The notes under the pieces: generated by a model
Seen by the model: only the letters and a program-made list of their open reading frames with translations
Told to the model about the DNA's origin: nothing
The model's database searches: none
Part shown: positions 45,001 through 52,433 of the stretch, one piece after another
Numbering within the stretch: the first letter of the stretch is position 1
Layout: every line of letters starts with the position of its first letter
Made by a program: the position numbers and the translations under genes
Source: Sinorhizobium fredii USDA 257
Lineage (GTDB): Bacteria > Pseudomonadota > Alphaproteobacteria > Rhizobiales > Rhizobiaceae
Direction of reading: 5' to 3'
Length of the DNA stretch: 64,000 nt
Assembly (NCBI RefSeq): GCF_000265205.3
Contig: NC_018000.1
Location: forward strand, 2,790,001 to 2,854,000

Positions 45001-46155
45001 GGTGCTCAGGGCAGCAACCTGAGCGGTCGAAAGCGCAGCGATGGCTTCCGTACTCACTCCCTTGATGGCCAGATTGGTGATCGCCGCGATTTCGGCAGTC
45101 GAGAATGTCGCGATGCCGTCGGTCCCGAGCGCCGCAAGCTGCCTCGAATTCAGCGCCTTCACCTGCAAGGCAGACATCGCCTCGGCCTGATCGGTCGACA
45201 GGGCGGCCATCTGCGCGGTCGTCAGGTTGGCGACCGCAGTCGTGTTCAGGGCGGCAATCTGTGCGGTGGAGAGCGCAGCGATCGCACCCGTGGTCAAGCC
45301 CCATACGGCCTTGTTGATCGCCGCGATTTCGGAAGTCGAGAATGCCGCGATGCCGTCCGTCTCCAAGGACCCGAGCTGCGCCGCGGTCAGCGCCTTCACC
45401 TGTGAGACGGTCAGTGCCTCGATCTGGTCGATCGCCAACACGCCGAACTGGTTGGTGGAAAGCCCCGAGATCGCCGAGGCGCTCAGCGCAGCAATCTGAT
45501 CGGTGGAAAGCGCGGCAATATCGTCGCTGCCCAAGGCATCGATTTGCGAGGCCTTCAGTGCACCGACCTGGGCTGTCATCAAGGCGGCAATCTGATCGGT
45601 GGACAAGGCGGCGATCTGCGCGGCCGTCAGGCCGGCGATGGCGCGGGTGCTCAAGGCGGCAATCTGATCCGTGGAAAGGGATGCGATGACCTCTGTGGCC
45701 AGACCTGACACGGCTTTCGCACCGATGGCCGCGATGTCGGCGGTCGAGAAGGTCGCCAGGTCTTCCTCGCTCATGACCGAGAGCTGCAACGCGCTAAAAA
45801 CCGCGACCTGGGTCGAACTCAACGCCTCCGTCTGGTCCGTCGAAAGACCGTCGACCTGCGTCGTCGTGAGGGCCGCAACTTGGCTCGTGCCGAAGCTTTC
45901 GATGTCGGATTGGTCGAGGACGGCGAGTTGCTCCAGGGTCAAACCGACGACGGCGCTTGGGGAGATGGCGGCCAACTGCCGGGAACTGAGGACATCGACG
46001 TCCTCCGTGTCCAGCGCGGCGATCTGAGCCGATGACATCGCGCTGATCTGCTTCGTCGTCAACGAGGCCACGTCTTCCGTCGTCCAGGCAGCCACGGCCG
46101 CCGTCGAATAGGATTTGATCAGAGTGGGGCTCAGGGACGAAATGATGGAGGTCAT
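39079..46155 (-). CDS. Giant octapeptide-repeat protein (2358 aa)
   Basis: One open frame of 7.1 kb. After a short N-terminus ('MTSIISSLSPTLIKSYSTAA') almost the whole chain is about 290 repeats of eight residues, consensus [ST]-x-[QDA]-[IVL]-x-[AG]-L-[ST], for example 'STDQIAALSTAQIAAL'. Ile and Leu at positions 4 and 7 after a Ser/Thr cap suggest short helices stacked in a solenoid. It is acidic, has no visible Cys and very few Lys, Arg or Pro, and no N-terminal signal peptide. It ends 'QIAAVIAAYLAV'. No secretion genes lie nearby. Large surface or adhesin-like proteins are the obvious guess, but there is no direct evidence. Confidence 0.85.
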   Translation of the reverse strand: MTSIISSLSPTLIKSYSTAAVAAWTTEDVASLTTKQISAMSSAQIAALDTEDVDVLSSRQLAAISPSAVVGLTLEQLAVLDQSDIESFGTSQVAALTTTQVDGLSTDQTEALSSTQVAVFSALQLSVMSEEDLATFSTADIAAIGAKAVSGLATEVIASLSTDQIAALSTRAIAGLTAAQIAALSTDQIAALMTAQVGALKASQIDALGSDDIAALSTDQIAALSASAISGLSTNQFGVLAIDQIEALTVSQVKALTAAQLGSLETDGIAAFSTSEIAAINKAVWGLTTGAIAALSTAQIAALNTTAVANLTTAQMAALSTDQAEAMSALQVKALNSRQLAALGTDGIATFSTAEIAAITNLAIKGVSTEAIAALSTAQVAALSTSAISGLTTAQSDALSSDQTAVLSAAQLRTLSSAQVAAFGTDDLAALSTDQVAALSTKGVLGLTTDQIAALSTDQIEALSVTQVKVLNARQIAALGTDGLAMFSTGDIAAISNKAILGLDAEVIASLSTDQIAALSTSAIASLSSTQIAGLSTAQAEALSVSQVKALSSTQLAALGEEGVATFSTAEMAAITNKGAPGVSVDAIAALSTAQIAALSTSAVASLTTAQIAALSTDQTAALSTAQLKALSSTQIAALNTDNVAALTTAQVAALGTKAVAGLTADQIEALSSDQVGALSTAQVAALGSEQLAVLSAEDIAAFSTADIAAISSSAVAGLSADLIEALTTNQIVALTTKGVAHLSTDQIDALSSDQIAALSSTQVAVLSSTQLSALEPEDIEAFSTADIAAIGSKAISGLSEDVVAALSSTQIAALSTAGIAGLSTDQMATLSSDQVVALSTKQIAALKSTQVAALSTETVAALSSDMIAALGTAGISELTSDQVEALSTDQIVALSTKQVAALTSAQIAALDTSDIEAFSTDQIAALSTTAITGLSTKQIVALSTDQMEALTAAQVGALSSTQIGALGTEDIAVFSTKDIAAISASAMTGLSTAVIAALSTDEIALLSTTGIAGLSSAQLNVLSSSQFAALSTKQVAALGSAQVAALGTDDLAGLSTDQIAALSVTAVAGLTTRQLVALSTDQVEALTSTQVGALSATQLVVLGTEDIAVFSTKDIAAISSSAISSLSTAAVSALSTDRVAALSTAGIAGLSSAQVNALSTSQLAALSTKQVAALSSTQVTALGTSDITALSTDQIGALGTAAMAGLTTKQLAALSTDQLEALTAAQVGALSSTQLAVLGTEDVAVFSIKDIAAISASAIAGLSTSAVASLSTDQIAALSATAVAGLTTKQIAVLNSDQIAALSTDQIGGLTSQQISALDADDITALSVEDIAAIGADLVSGLSTDVIAAFSAGQIAALSTAAVAALSTKQVDALNSDQLAALTTAQMGALTSRQVDVLSTDDVAALSTDQIAALSAGGVVGLSTADISILSADQVDALTTDQIAALGSKQIAALSTHDIAGFSTAEIAALSSSAVAGLSTDTIAALSAEQIAALSTAGVAGLTTAQMSTLSTDQIAALSTEQVAVLSSKQAAALGTEDIAAFSADQIAALGTAGIAVLSTAQIDALSAEQLAALTSEQVAALSSTQIAALSTEDLATFSTADIAAISSDAVAGLSTDMIAALSADQIAALSADGVADLSTAQLNALSADQLEALSTDQIAALRSKQVAALGTDDIAALSTEQIATLSTAGVAALSTMQIQALSADQLEALTMSQIAVMSSTQIAVLSTDDLESFSSADIGAISSGAVAGLSTDTIAALSADQIAALSAAGVAGLSTIQIQALSTAQIEALSTDQIAALNSKQVAVLGTDDIAILSTDQIAALGAAAFASLSTAQIDTLNADQLEALTSAQVAVMSSTQIAALSTDDLESFSTEDIAAISSRAVAGLSTDTIAALSEDQIAALGTGGIAGLSTAQINALNIDQVEALTSFQIAALSSKQIAVLGTDDLETFSTDEIAAISSTAVLGLSTDTIAALSVDQIGALSSAGISGLSTAQINALSTDQIEGLSTAQISGLGSKQVAALSTDDLAVLSTAQIAALSTAGVAGLGSDQVRALSDDQVDALTTVQIAAMSSDALSGLSTDDLEGFSAEELAAISSSAIRGLPTEFIAGLSTAEIAALGTTSIAGLSSAQVGTMSATQIDSLSTGQIAALSADGLAGLTTEDIGTFSTAELAAINASAIKGLSTTFVAALSTAEIAALRTSQIGSLSYNQVAAMSTAQIATLSTAQLSALNAIQAAALGTDDIAQLSTDHIVALSTSAISGLSTRVVAALTTDQAEALTSVQVSAMTSAQVAALETDDLATFSAEDVASFSASGVAGLSTEDIGNLSSTQLNALMDSQMDALSSDQIAAVIAAYLAV
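39603..43755 (-). repeat. Higher-order modules of 24-bp octad repeats
   Basis: A marker octad (encoding residues like 'AVAGLSTD') recurs at 39603, 39843, 40251, 40491, 40899, 41307, 41715, 42123, 42363, 42771, 43179 and 43755. The distances are 240, 408, 240, 408 (four times), 240, 408, 408 and 576 bp. All are multiples of 24, equal to 10, 17 or 24 octads. Within the 17-octad module a second 7-octad step is visible. So modules are built as 10 + 7n octads. Confidence 0.85.
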
Positions 46156-46672
46156 GCGTGAAAACCCTTGGGCCTGCCAAAGCAGTTCTTATTAGCAACG
46201 ATCGCGCCGAAAGAGATGCCGTCGTCCATGCAGGATCCCGCGCATCTCTGGCCAGCGACCTGGCGATGGCTGCCTGCCGGCTGCTGAGACGCCATCGGAT
46301 ACGCGCCACCAATAAAGGAGCGGACTTGCCTGAACCTGAAGAACCGCTCAGTGAGGCGGCTCAGCACTGATCAGCGTCTTTCCGCTGGTGCTGCGCGACG
46401 GCGCGCTCCAGCTCGGACGCGACCTGCTGACGCTCCCCGGCGTGGATTGATACCAGACCGTACTAAGCCGCCCAGAGGGCAGATGGGGAGCCGATTTTGT
46501 CGCTTGCGGCAATTTTGGGGTTTGGGTCGAACCGGTATTTCGGAGGGAGGAAGGACGGGGAGACCGCGTTTCCTCGGCCTGCGCCGTTCGCCTCGCTGCT
46601 CACGCCGGCCGCTCGCCGGCCCACCGAGGCCCGCGCGGCTGCGCTGGCGCTTTTGGAGTTGCGATTACGGCT
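46156..46672. other. Intergenic region upstream of the repeat-protein gene
   Basis: No convincing gene. The leftward promoter for the giant gene should be just right of 46156. On the plus strand at 46374-46449, 'VFPLVLRDGALQLGRDLLTL' followed by 'PGVD' and a stop looks like the end of a lost gene, but the family is not recognised. Confidence 0.35.
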
Positions 46673-46888
46673 TCAATGCTTGCTATCGGATAGTGGAATG
46701 CCCTTTAGATGGGCGAAAATGCGAAACCAGAATTCGTGGTCCGCCTCTCGACGATCGACGTAGGCCTCAAGCGCGCAATGAGCCACGGCCGTGGTGGCAT
46801 CCACACCGTACAGCTCTACGGCGGCTTCTATGGCGCTCTCCTGATCGAAATTACCTGCAAAGATGCTTTTCACCTGGTCATCCCTCAT
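46673..46888 (-). CDS. Small hypothetical protein (71 aa)
   Basis: The product ('MRDDQVKSIFAGNFDQESAI', then 'EAYVDRREADHEFWFRIFAH') is protein-like, acidic and helical, with one Cys and no signal. Codon use fits the neighbours. The ribosome-binding site is weak. No family is recognised. Confidence 0.5.
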   Translation of the reverse strand: MRDDQVKSIFAGNFDQESAIEAAVELYGVDATTAVAHCALEAYVDRREADHEFWFRIFAHLKGIPLSDSKH

Positions 46889-46909
46889 TTTCGTTGATGG
46901 TTCTTAGCC

Positions 46910-47151
46910 TTAGCTGGCCCGTCCCATTAACCGCATGCCCTCGCCAGTCCACGAGATGAATGTTCGACTTCCTGCAAGCGGTCCACCCAGGATGACAGGC
47001 GTGTTGATCTCGACCAGGCCGTGATCGAGGAGAACGCGAAGCCGACGCCACGGGAGGTCGGTTTCCTCGCCCCGGCGATCAGCGCCATGTCCTCCTGAAC
47101 CTGCTGAGCCGCGCTGCTCGCCATCGCGGGCAACTTGGAAAATATTGTCAT
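46910..47151 (-). pseudogene. Probable frameshifted small gene
   Basis: From ATG at 47151 the frame reads 'MTIFSKLPAMASSAAQQVQE' and 'DMALIAG'. The better-looking continuation ('EETDLPWRRLRVLLDHGLVE', 'INTPVILGGPLAGSRTFISW') is in the neighbouring frame and ends at 46910. An extra G in a GGGG run near 47070 would explain this. The family is unknown. Confidence 0.35.
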
Positions 47152-47203
47152 CCTCTACGCCTCCTGCGTTGTCAGAAGTCTTCCATTGTTGGTTGATGCC
47201 CAA

Positions 47204-47987
47204 TGCTCACCCATTCAATCTGAGATTTTAAGCATCGGTACGCAATATCTCCGGAGGAGATATGCGGCGGCAGTCGGGGTCACGGCGGAAAGCCGCGCCC
47301 TGCGATGCAGGGCGCGGCCTAATCCATGGGCCCTCCTCAATGGCCAGCGCCGGGCCGAAGCCAAATAGACCCCGTCCTGCCTTCAACGCCGACGACAACG
47401 GCGCCGCAAGCGCCTCCAACATGGGCCCCGTGGGTAGGACCAACGCCGCGTTTGCCGCCGTTGCGAAATGATCCGCCCCCAAGCCACCGGAGGTGCAACG
47501 CCAGCCTGCCCCAATACAGCCGCCACAGAATGCCGGTGAAGGTTTTGAGATGGCGCTCGGGCGATTGCCCACCAAACGGCCGGTCATCCTTGTGCTTGCA
47601 CTAGGACTTTCAGTCTTCAGCCTACCTCGGCAAGGCGGCCGTGACCGGAGGGGTACGAGGCAATCGAAAGATGGCGGAGCTCGGGGCCGGCATGTTCCTG
47701 AAACCTCCTCGGATTCGGCCGCCTCTCACCGCCAACAAAGGTCATGCGATACTATTGGGGCGGCGTGTCACATTCGGGGTGCGGTCCTGAATGAACGAAG
47801 CTGATGAACGCCATCACCGCCGCACATGACGGTGCGATCCAGATGATCGACAGCACTTCGATCACCCGGGGCTCACCAGCAGGCTGCGACGGGAGAAGAA
47901 AAGCCAGACATTTTGAACAACCGTTTCGTTCGAATGTGTAGCGTGGCCGCGGCAGCGATGTGCCTATCTCTTTCGCCTCTATAATAT
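47204..47987. other. Long region without a recognisable gene
   Basis: About 780 bp. Open frames on both strands at 47230-47590 mirror each other as expected for GC-rich DNA, and none resembles a known family. The leader of the OhrR-like gene begins near its right end. Confidence 0.35.
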
Positions 47988-48002
47988 TGCGATTTAATCG
48001 CA
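47988..48002. promoter_or_regulatory. Palindromic operator upstream of OhrR-like gene
   Basis: TGCGATTTAATCGCA is a perfect 6-bp inverted repeat with a 3-bp centre (TGCGAT/ATCGCA). It lies 44 bp before the start codon in an AT-rich stretch. Its shape fits MarR/OhrR operators, which are AT-centred inverted repeats, so autoregulation is likely. Confidence 0.55.
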
Positions 48003-48046
48003 CCCGATTTATATATGCGGCAGTAAGAACTCGATTGGATTTACCC

Positions 48047-48550
48047 ATGACCACGTCCCCGACCGCAAAGAGCTCCAGCGGACCGCCCGCGTCCCCGCAG
48101 GCAGGCAGCGGGGGACGGAAGCTGTCGAATTTCCTGTGCTTCGCGATCTACTCGGCTAACCTTGCCTTCGGTCGGGCGTATAAGCCGATCCTCGACGAGA
48201 TTGGCCTGACTTACACTCAATACATCGCCCTGGTCGCCCTCTCCGAGGGGGACGACCAGACCGTCGGGGAACTCGGGGAAAAGATGTTCCTCGAATCCAA
48301 CACGCTGACGCCGATCCTCAAGAAGCTCGAGCAGATAGGCTTCATCATTCGTCGCCGCGATCCCGCGGACGAGCGGCAGGTTCGATTGAGCCTGACCCCC
48401 GCCGGACGCACTCTGCTCGATTCCGATCCCGCCGCGGCGCTGGTCGACGCGACCGGGCTTGGAGACGACTTTGATGAAGTGCAGGGAAACGTGGCGAGGC
48501 TACGCGACAATCTCCTACGCACCACGCGGGCCGGCCCGGAAAAATCATAG
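48047..48550 (+). CDS. OhrR-like MarR-family peroxide-sensing regulator
   Basis: ATG at 48047 gives 167 aa; a longer frame from 47960 starts inside the operator. The N-terminal 'LSNFLCFAIYSANLAFGRAY' has the reactive Cys position of OhrR, followed by the two Tyr of 'LTYTQY'. The winged helix is 'LESNTLTPILKKLEQIGFII' with 'RRRDPADERQVRLSLT'. It should repress until the Cys is oxidised by organic peroxide. The usual partner gene ohr is not present in the window. Confidence 0.85.
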   Translation: MTTSPTAKSSSGPPASPQAGSGGRKLSNFLCFAIYSANLAFGRAYKPILDEIGLTYTQYIALVALSEGDDQTVGELGEKMFLESNTLTPILKKLEQIGFIIRRRDPADERQVRLSLTPAGRTLLDSDPAAALVDATGLGDDFDEVQGNVARLRDNLLRTTRAGPEKS

Positions 48551-48553
48551 GGG

Positions 48554-48569
48554 CTCCGCCAGCGGAGCG
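48554..48569 (+). terminator. Hairpin after the OhrR-like gene
   Basis: GCTCCGC and GCGGAGC form a 7-bp stem with a 2-nt gap just after the stop codon. No T-run follows, so termination is uncertain. Confidence 0.3.
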
Positions 48570-48775
48570 CCGGTAACGGCGTCGCCGGCCGCCGATAAGG
48601 TGTTACGGCTCCCGGCGCCACTTGCAGCAACTCTGGGTGTCCACGCGCCGGTCCTCTGCAAAGACATCGCAGCGGCTCACTGACGGCGCCGCTCACGTGC
48701 GCATGCTGGGAACTCGAGATCGCTCAGGCGCAAATCAGGTCCCGTCTCGGCTCGGCCGGATGTCCGCACGCCGCA

Positions 48776-49440
48776 TTAAACCTTTTCGAGCAGACTAAAC
48801 TGAACCGGGAGAAGTTTGCGAAGCTTGAGTTCCCCTGCCGCATTTTTGTCATTGACAGTCAGGAATTGTCCTTTTCCAGATCCCAACGGCCTGACCAGGC
48901 GTCCATCCGGCTTGAGCTGGTCAAGCAATGCCGGCGGCGACTGCTTGGCCGCCACCGTGACCAGTATCTTGTCGAACGGAACGCGCTCAGGCCAGCCGCG
49001 AGACCCGTCTCAGACACGAATGCCGACATTGCTATAACCGAAGCCCTGCAGCAGAGCCTCGGCATGGCTTGCGAATTCCTTAATGATTTCCACGCTCCAG
49101 ACCTGCCGGCGAGCTCCGCGAGGATTGCGGTTTGATAGCCCAGGCCGGTGCCGATTTCGAGCACTGCCTCATGCCGTTGGGGAGCGAGGAGATCGGTCAG
49201 CGACCATGAAGGGCTGCGAGATGGTTTTATCGAGGCCGATCGGCAGCGGCATGTCCCGATAGGCATAAGGCGCAAGCGGGGCTGGCACGAAGAGATGCCG
49301 CGGCACCCACTGCATCGCAGCCGTCACCGGATCAGCGCCGCCCTGCCGAGCTCGTCGCTCGCAAGCTGGACATTGATAGCAATCAGCTCGACCATGTGCC
49401 TGCGTAAGATCGCGAGGTGCTCTTCATTCATTGGTTTCAT
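48776..49440 (-). pseudogene. Protein-L-isoaspartate O-methyltransferase, frameshifted
   Basis: Fragments in different frames follow the order of the enzyme. '[20 protein letters not shown]' is at the start (49440). Then comes 'VLEIGTGLGYQTAILAELAG', the SAM-binding motif I. Next are 'WSVEIIKEFASHAEALLQGF', 'VPFDKILVTVAAKQSPPALL' and 'QLKPDGRLVRPLGSGKGQFL'. The last part is 'LLPVQFSLLEKV' with stop at 48776. Several frameshifts and a stop break it. Confidence 0.8.
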
Positions 49441-49756
49441 GATCGCAGGCCTTCCTCATTGCCAGATAGCTATGATCAGACGGCCTCAGGCGTGACCGGA
49501 ACCGAGTCCACTTGCGCCATGGCGCGCAAACCGCGGTGGCCGCAAATGGGTCCCTAACCGGTCATTGGTGTCTGTATGGTCAATGGGCTTAATTGGGCCC
49601 AGTTCCAGTCGCTCGAAAAAGGTTCCGAAACTGACTCCGCGATCAGGAAGGGCATTACCGTCGGACGGACCCCGATGAGATACCTGCCTGCAAATTGAAG
49701 CACACCGTCAATCGCTAGTATTATTCACTCTCCACCGCAAGGTCGCTAGTGAGCAG
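49441..49756. other. Intergenic region
   Basis: About 315 bp between the pcm remnant and the cytochrome gene. No gene seen. The promoter for the rightward cytochrome/methyltransferase pair should lie in its last 100 bp. Confidence 0.4.
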
Positions 49757-50230
49757 ATGATTGTCATTCGTTCCGCGATTCTCCTGGCATCAGTTTTGGT
49801 AGCGGTTGCCGTGGCAGCGCTATCGTTCGGCTGGTATTGGCTCCACTTCGGCAGACCCGTCGGTGAAGCCAAAACAGCCGCACTCGGCCGGACGCTCTAT
49901 GCTCAGCACTGCGCCTCCTGCCACGGCGCACTACTTGAAGGCCAGCCTGATTGGAAACGCCTGCTGCCGAGCGGCCGGATGCCCGCGCCGCCGCATGACG
50001 CTTCCGGTCACACCTGGCATCATCCCGATGGTGTGCTCTTCCGCCTAATCAAAGAGGGACCGGCCGCAGTTGTGGGCGGAGGCTACCAAAGCGATATGCA
50101 AGGCTTTGGCGAGATCCTCAACGATGATGAGATCCGTGCGGTGCTGGCATTCTTAAAGAGCACCTGGCCAGAGCGCGAGCGCGCTTACCAAGCGGAAATG
50201 AGCCGCCGGGAGCGAGAAGAGATGAAGTGA
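49757..50230 (+). CDS. Membrane-anchored c-type cytochrome
   Basis: 157 aa with one N-terminal membrane segment (residues about 5-30) acting as anchor or signal. A single haem site C52-x-x-C55-H56 is in 'HCASCHG'. A Met in 'SDMQGFG' near 112 is the probable second axial ligand. It is periplasmic. The next gene starts 38 bp on. It lies at the edge of the copper/redox block and may receive electrons there, but no partner is certain. Confidence 0.85.
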   Translation: MIVIRSAILLASVLVAVAVAALSFGWYWLHFGRPVGEAKTAALGRTLYAQHCASCHGALLEGQPDWKRLLPSGRMPAPPHDASGHTWHHPDGVLFRLIKEGPAAVVGGGYQSDMQGFGEILNDDEIRAVLAFLKSTWPERERAYQAEMSRREREEMK

Positions 50231-50268
50231 TATGATCCTGTGGCAGAGGCTGAATGGGAGGACCATCC

Positions 50269-50880
50269 ATGGGCATTTACAGCGAAGTCATCCTGCCAAG
50301 GCTCTGCGATCTCTCCATGCGCAACGAGCGCCTGCGCGCCTATCGCGAACGTGTGATCGGCGCGGCGGAGGGGCGGGTCCTGGAGATTGGAAGCGGCTCG
50401 GGTCTGAACCTGCCATTCTACAGTCCGATGGTTCGCGAGATCTTGGCACTCGAACCCGACCCGAATCTCCTCGCGATGGCCCGTCGCGCTCCGCCTGTTG
50501 ACGCGCCATTGAATTTCATCGAAGCCTCCGCGGAGCGGATTCCCCTCGACGACAGCAGCGTCGATACGGTGGTGACGACCTGGACTCTTTGCACGATCCC
50601 GGAAGCCGCCGAGGCTCTAACCGAAATGCGCCGCGTGCTCAGGCCGCAGGGCAAACTCCTCTTCGTCGAGCACGGCCTTTCGCCCGACCGCGGCGTGCGC
50701 TGGTGGCAGGATACGCTCACGCCGATCTGGCGGCGTATCAGCGGCGGCTGTCATCTCAACCGCCCGATCCAGTCGATGATCGAAAAAGCCGGCTTCGGCA
50801 TCGAGCGCATCGAGACCGGCTACATGCGAGGGCCGAAGCCAATGACGTTCATGTATGAGGGCAGCGCCCGCCCTAGATGA
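50269..50880 (+). CDS. SAM-dependent methyltransferase (class I, UbiE-like)
   Basis: The start at 50269 ('MGIYSEVILPRL') has GGGAGGA upstream. 203 aa. Motif I 'VLEIGSGSGLNLPFY', motif II region 'ALEPDPNLLAMA', and 'VVTTWTLCTIPEAAEALTEM' are those of methyltransferase type 11. The closing part 'RPKPMTFMYEG' is typical of a group that acts on small molecules or lipids. The substrate is unknown. Confidence 0.85.
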   Translation: MGIYSEVILPRLCDLSMRNERLRAYRERVIGAAEGRVLEIGSGSGLNLPFYSPMVREILALEPDPNLLAMARRAPPVDAPLNFIEASAERIPLDDSSVDTVVTTWTLCTIPEAAEALTEMRRVLRPQGKLLFVEHGLSPDRGVRWWQDTLTPIWRRISGGCHLNRPIQSMIEKAGFGIERIETGYMRGPKPMTFMYEGSARPR

Positions 50881-50910
50881 GTAACGGCCGCGCTCTTAGT
50901 CCAGCGCCCG

Positions 50911-51732
50911 CTATTTTGCGCGTGCCGACGCGATCAGCCGCTTCATGGTCGCCTCGTCGACGAGTCCGCGGACCACTTCCTTTCCGACGACGAAGCTCGG
51001 CGTGCCGCCGATGCGCAAGGCTTCCGCGAGGGCGATGTTGCGCTTGATGGCGGCGTCGATCGCCGGGTCTTGCATGTCGGTCTTCAGGCGCTCGACATCG
51101 ATCCCCACATCGGCGGCGACTTCGAGGGTCGAGGTCTCGGTGATGCGGCCGTTGTAGGTCATCATCCTCTGGTGAAAGGCGAGATACCTGCCCTGCTTGC
51201 GGCTCGCAAGCGCGGCGCGAGCGGCGAAGACTGAGCCCGGACCGAGGATGGGATATTCCTTGAAGACGAGCCGTATTCCCTTGTCGGCTTTTTCGAGCTT
51301 GCCGAGCAGCGGTGCCGCCTGCCGGCAATAGGGGCAGTTGTAGTCGAAGAACTCGACGACGATGGCGTCGCCTTGAGGATTCACGCCGACCGGGGCATCC
51401 GGATCGTTGAAGATTTCATCGCGCCGCTCTGAGACCACCTTGGCCGCTTCGCCGGCAGCCGCGGCCTGCCGACGGGCCTCCAGGTCCTTCACAGACTGCA
51501 AAATGACCTCGGGGTTGGCGAGAATATAAGCATGAAGTTGCCGCTCGAGATCGTCCGTCTTTCGGGCGGGCGGAAGGATCCCCAACGCGTATAGAAGCGC
51601 CAGTCCGGAGAGCACGACCGACAGGCCCGCGAGCGCAATTGCGGTAAACGCCAAGAGCCTCGGACATCGCCCCCGCTTTCCAGCGGCGGAGTCCGGTTCG
51701 GAAGAGGAATTGTCGGGCGCTTCTGCTACCAT
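50911..51732 (-). CDS. DsbA-family thiol:disulfide protein
   Basis: 273 aa. One membrane segment (residues about 28-52), a helical linker, then a thioredoxin fold with active site C133-P-Y-C136 in 'FFDYNCPYCRQ'. The cis-Pro loop is 'GGTPSFVVG'. It resembles Com1/DsbA-type periplasmic oxidoreductases. It overlaps the Sco gene by 7 nt and ends the copper/redox operon, so it may keep copper-protein thiols in the right state. Confidence 0.9.
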   Translation of the reverse strand: MVAEAPDNSSSEPDSAAGKRGRCPRLLAFTAIALAGLSVVLSGLALLYALGILPPARKTDDLERQLHAYILANPEVILQSVKDLEARRQAAAAGEAAKVVSERRDEIFNDPDAPVGVNPQGDAIVVEFFDYNCPYCRQAAPLLGKLEKADKGIRLVFKEYPILGPGSVFAARAALASRKQGRYLAFHQRMMTYNGRITETSTLEVAADVGIDVERLKTDMQDPAIDAAIKRNIALAEALRIGGTPSFVVGKEVVRGLVDEATMKRLIASARAK

Positions 51733-52433
51733 GGGAGCAATCCTGTCAGCTTCTCCCAGAAACCTGGCTCCGGGTGCGGATGCGGCTTCTGTGTCCGGTT
51801 TGTCAGCGCGTTGACGAAGACGACCAGATTGACCGTCTCGAACTTCAGCCCGTGAAAGCGGGCGCGCAGGCGACCGTCCTGATCGATCACGTGGGTGACG
51901 ATCCCGTGCATCTGCATGCCGCCGTTGTCTTCGGTGAACTTGAGACCGTAGGTCTCGGCGATCTTGCGGGTCGTGTCCTCGGGGTTGTCCGGGTCGGTCG
52001 TCAGGAAGACCCAGTTTGCCGGATCAAGGCCATGCGCCTGGCCGTAGTCGCGGAGGACCGGGCCGGTGTCGTGCTTCGGATCCGTTGTGATGGTGACGAA
52101 CTCGACCATCTCCTTCATCGGAGTCTGGTTGATCGTCTTCTGGATTTCGGCAATCCGCTCCGCATGCAGCGGACAGACGTCCGGACAGTTGGTGTAGACG
52201 AAATTCAGGACGACGACCTTGCCACGCAACACGTCGAGGCCGACCACCCGCCTGTCGGCATCCTGCAGGGTGAAGGCAGGCGCTTCGCTGTCCACGGGCT
52301 GGAAATACTGCTCCTTGTCGCGGAGGTCCTGATCGACCTCCTCGAGCGAATGAGCCGCCGCCGGCGCGGTCAACGCCATCACCGCGGCGATCGCGAGGAG
52401 TGCCAGTCGCAGCATACGCACCGGATACATCAT
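51726..52433 (-). CDS. Sco1/SenC copper chaperone
   Basis: 235 aa from ATG at 52433, which overlaps the preceding stop (ATGA). A signal peptide covers residues about 1-27. The copper-binding C83-x-x-x-C87 is in 'YTNCPDVCPLH', and the partner His is in 'GIVTHVID'. Sco proteins deliver Cu to the CuA site of cytochrome oxidase or act as periplasmic thiol reductants. Its position between TlpA and DsbA genes fits both. Confidence 0.9.
   Translation of the reverse strand: MMYPVRMLRLALLAIAAVMALTAPAAAHSLEEVDQDLRDKEQYFQPVDSEAPAFTLQDADRRVVGLDVLRGKVVVLNFVYTNCPDVCPLHAERIAEIQKTINQTPMKEMVEFVTITTDPKHDTGPVLRDYGQAHGLDPANWVFLTTDPDNPEDTTRKIAETYGLKFTEDNGGMQMHGIVTHVIDQDGRLRARFHGLKFETVNLVVFVNALTNRTQKPHPHPEPGFWEKLTGLLPW

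Noticed and set aside
43339..45405. A 688-codon plus-strand frame and several others opposite the repeat gene.
   Set aside because: They are shadows of the repetitive minus-strand gene. Composition is Arg/Gly-rich, with no start site and no known family.
39079..46155. The 24-bp periodic repeats could be taken for a CRISPR array or a satellite.
   Set aside because: They are in frame, encode a regular octapeptide in one long ORF, and have no unique spacers between conserved repeats.
47228..47590. Possible gene on either strand (119 codons minus, 69-92 codons plus).
   Set aside because: Frames overlap on both strands without start sites or family resemblance; left as unassigned.
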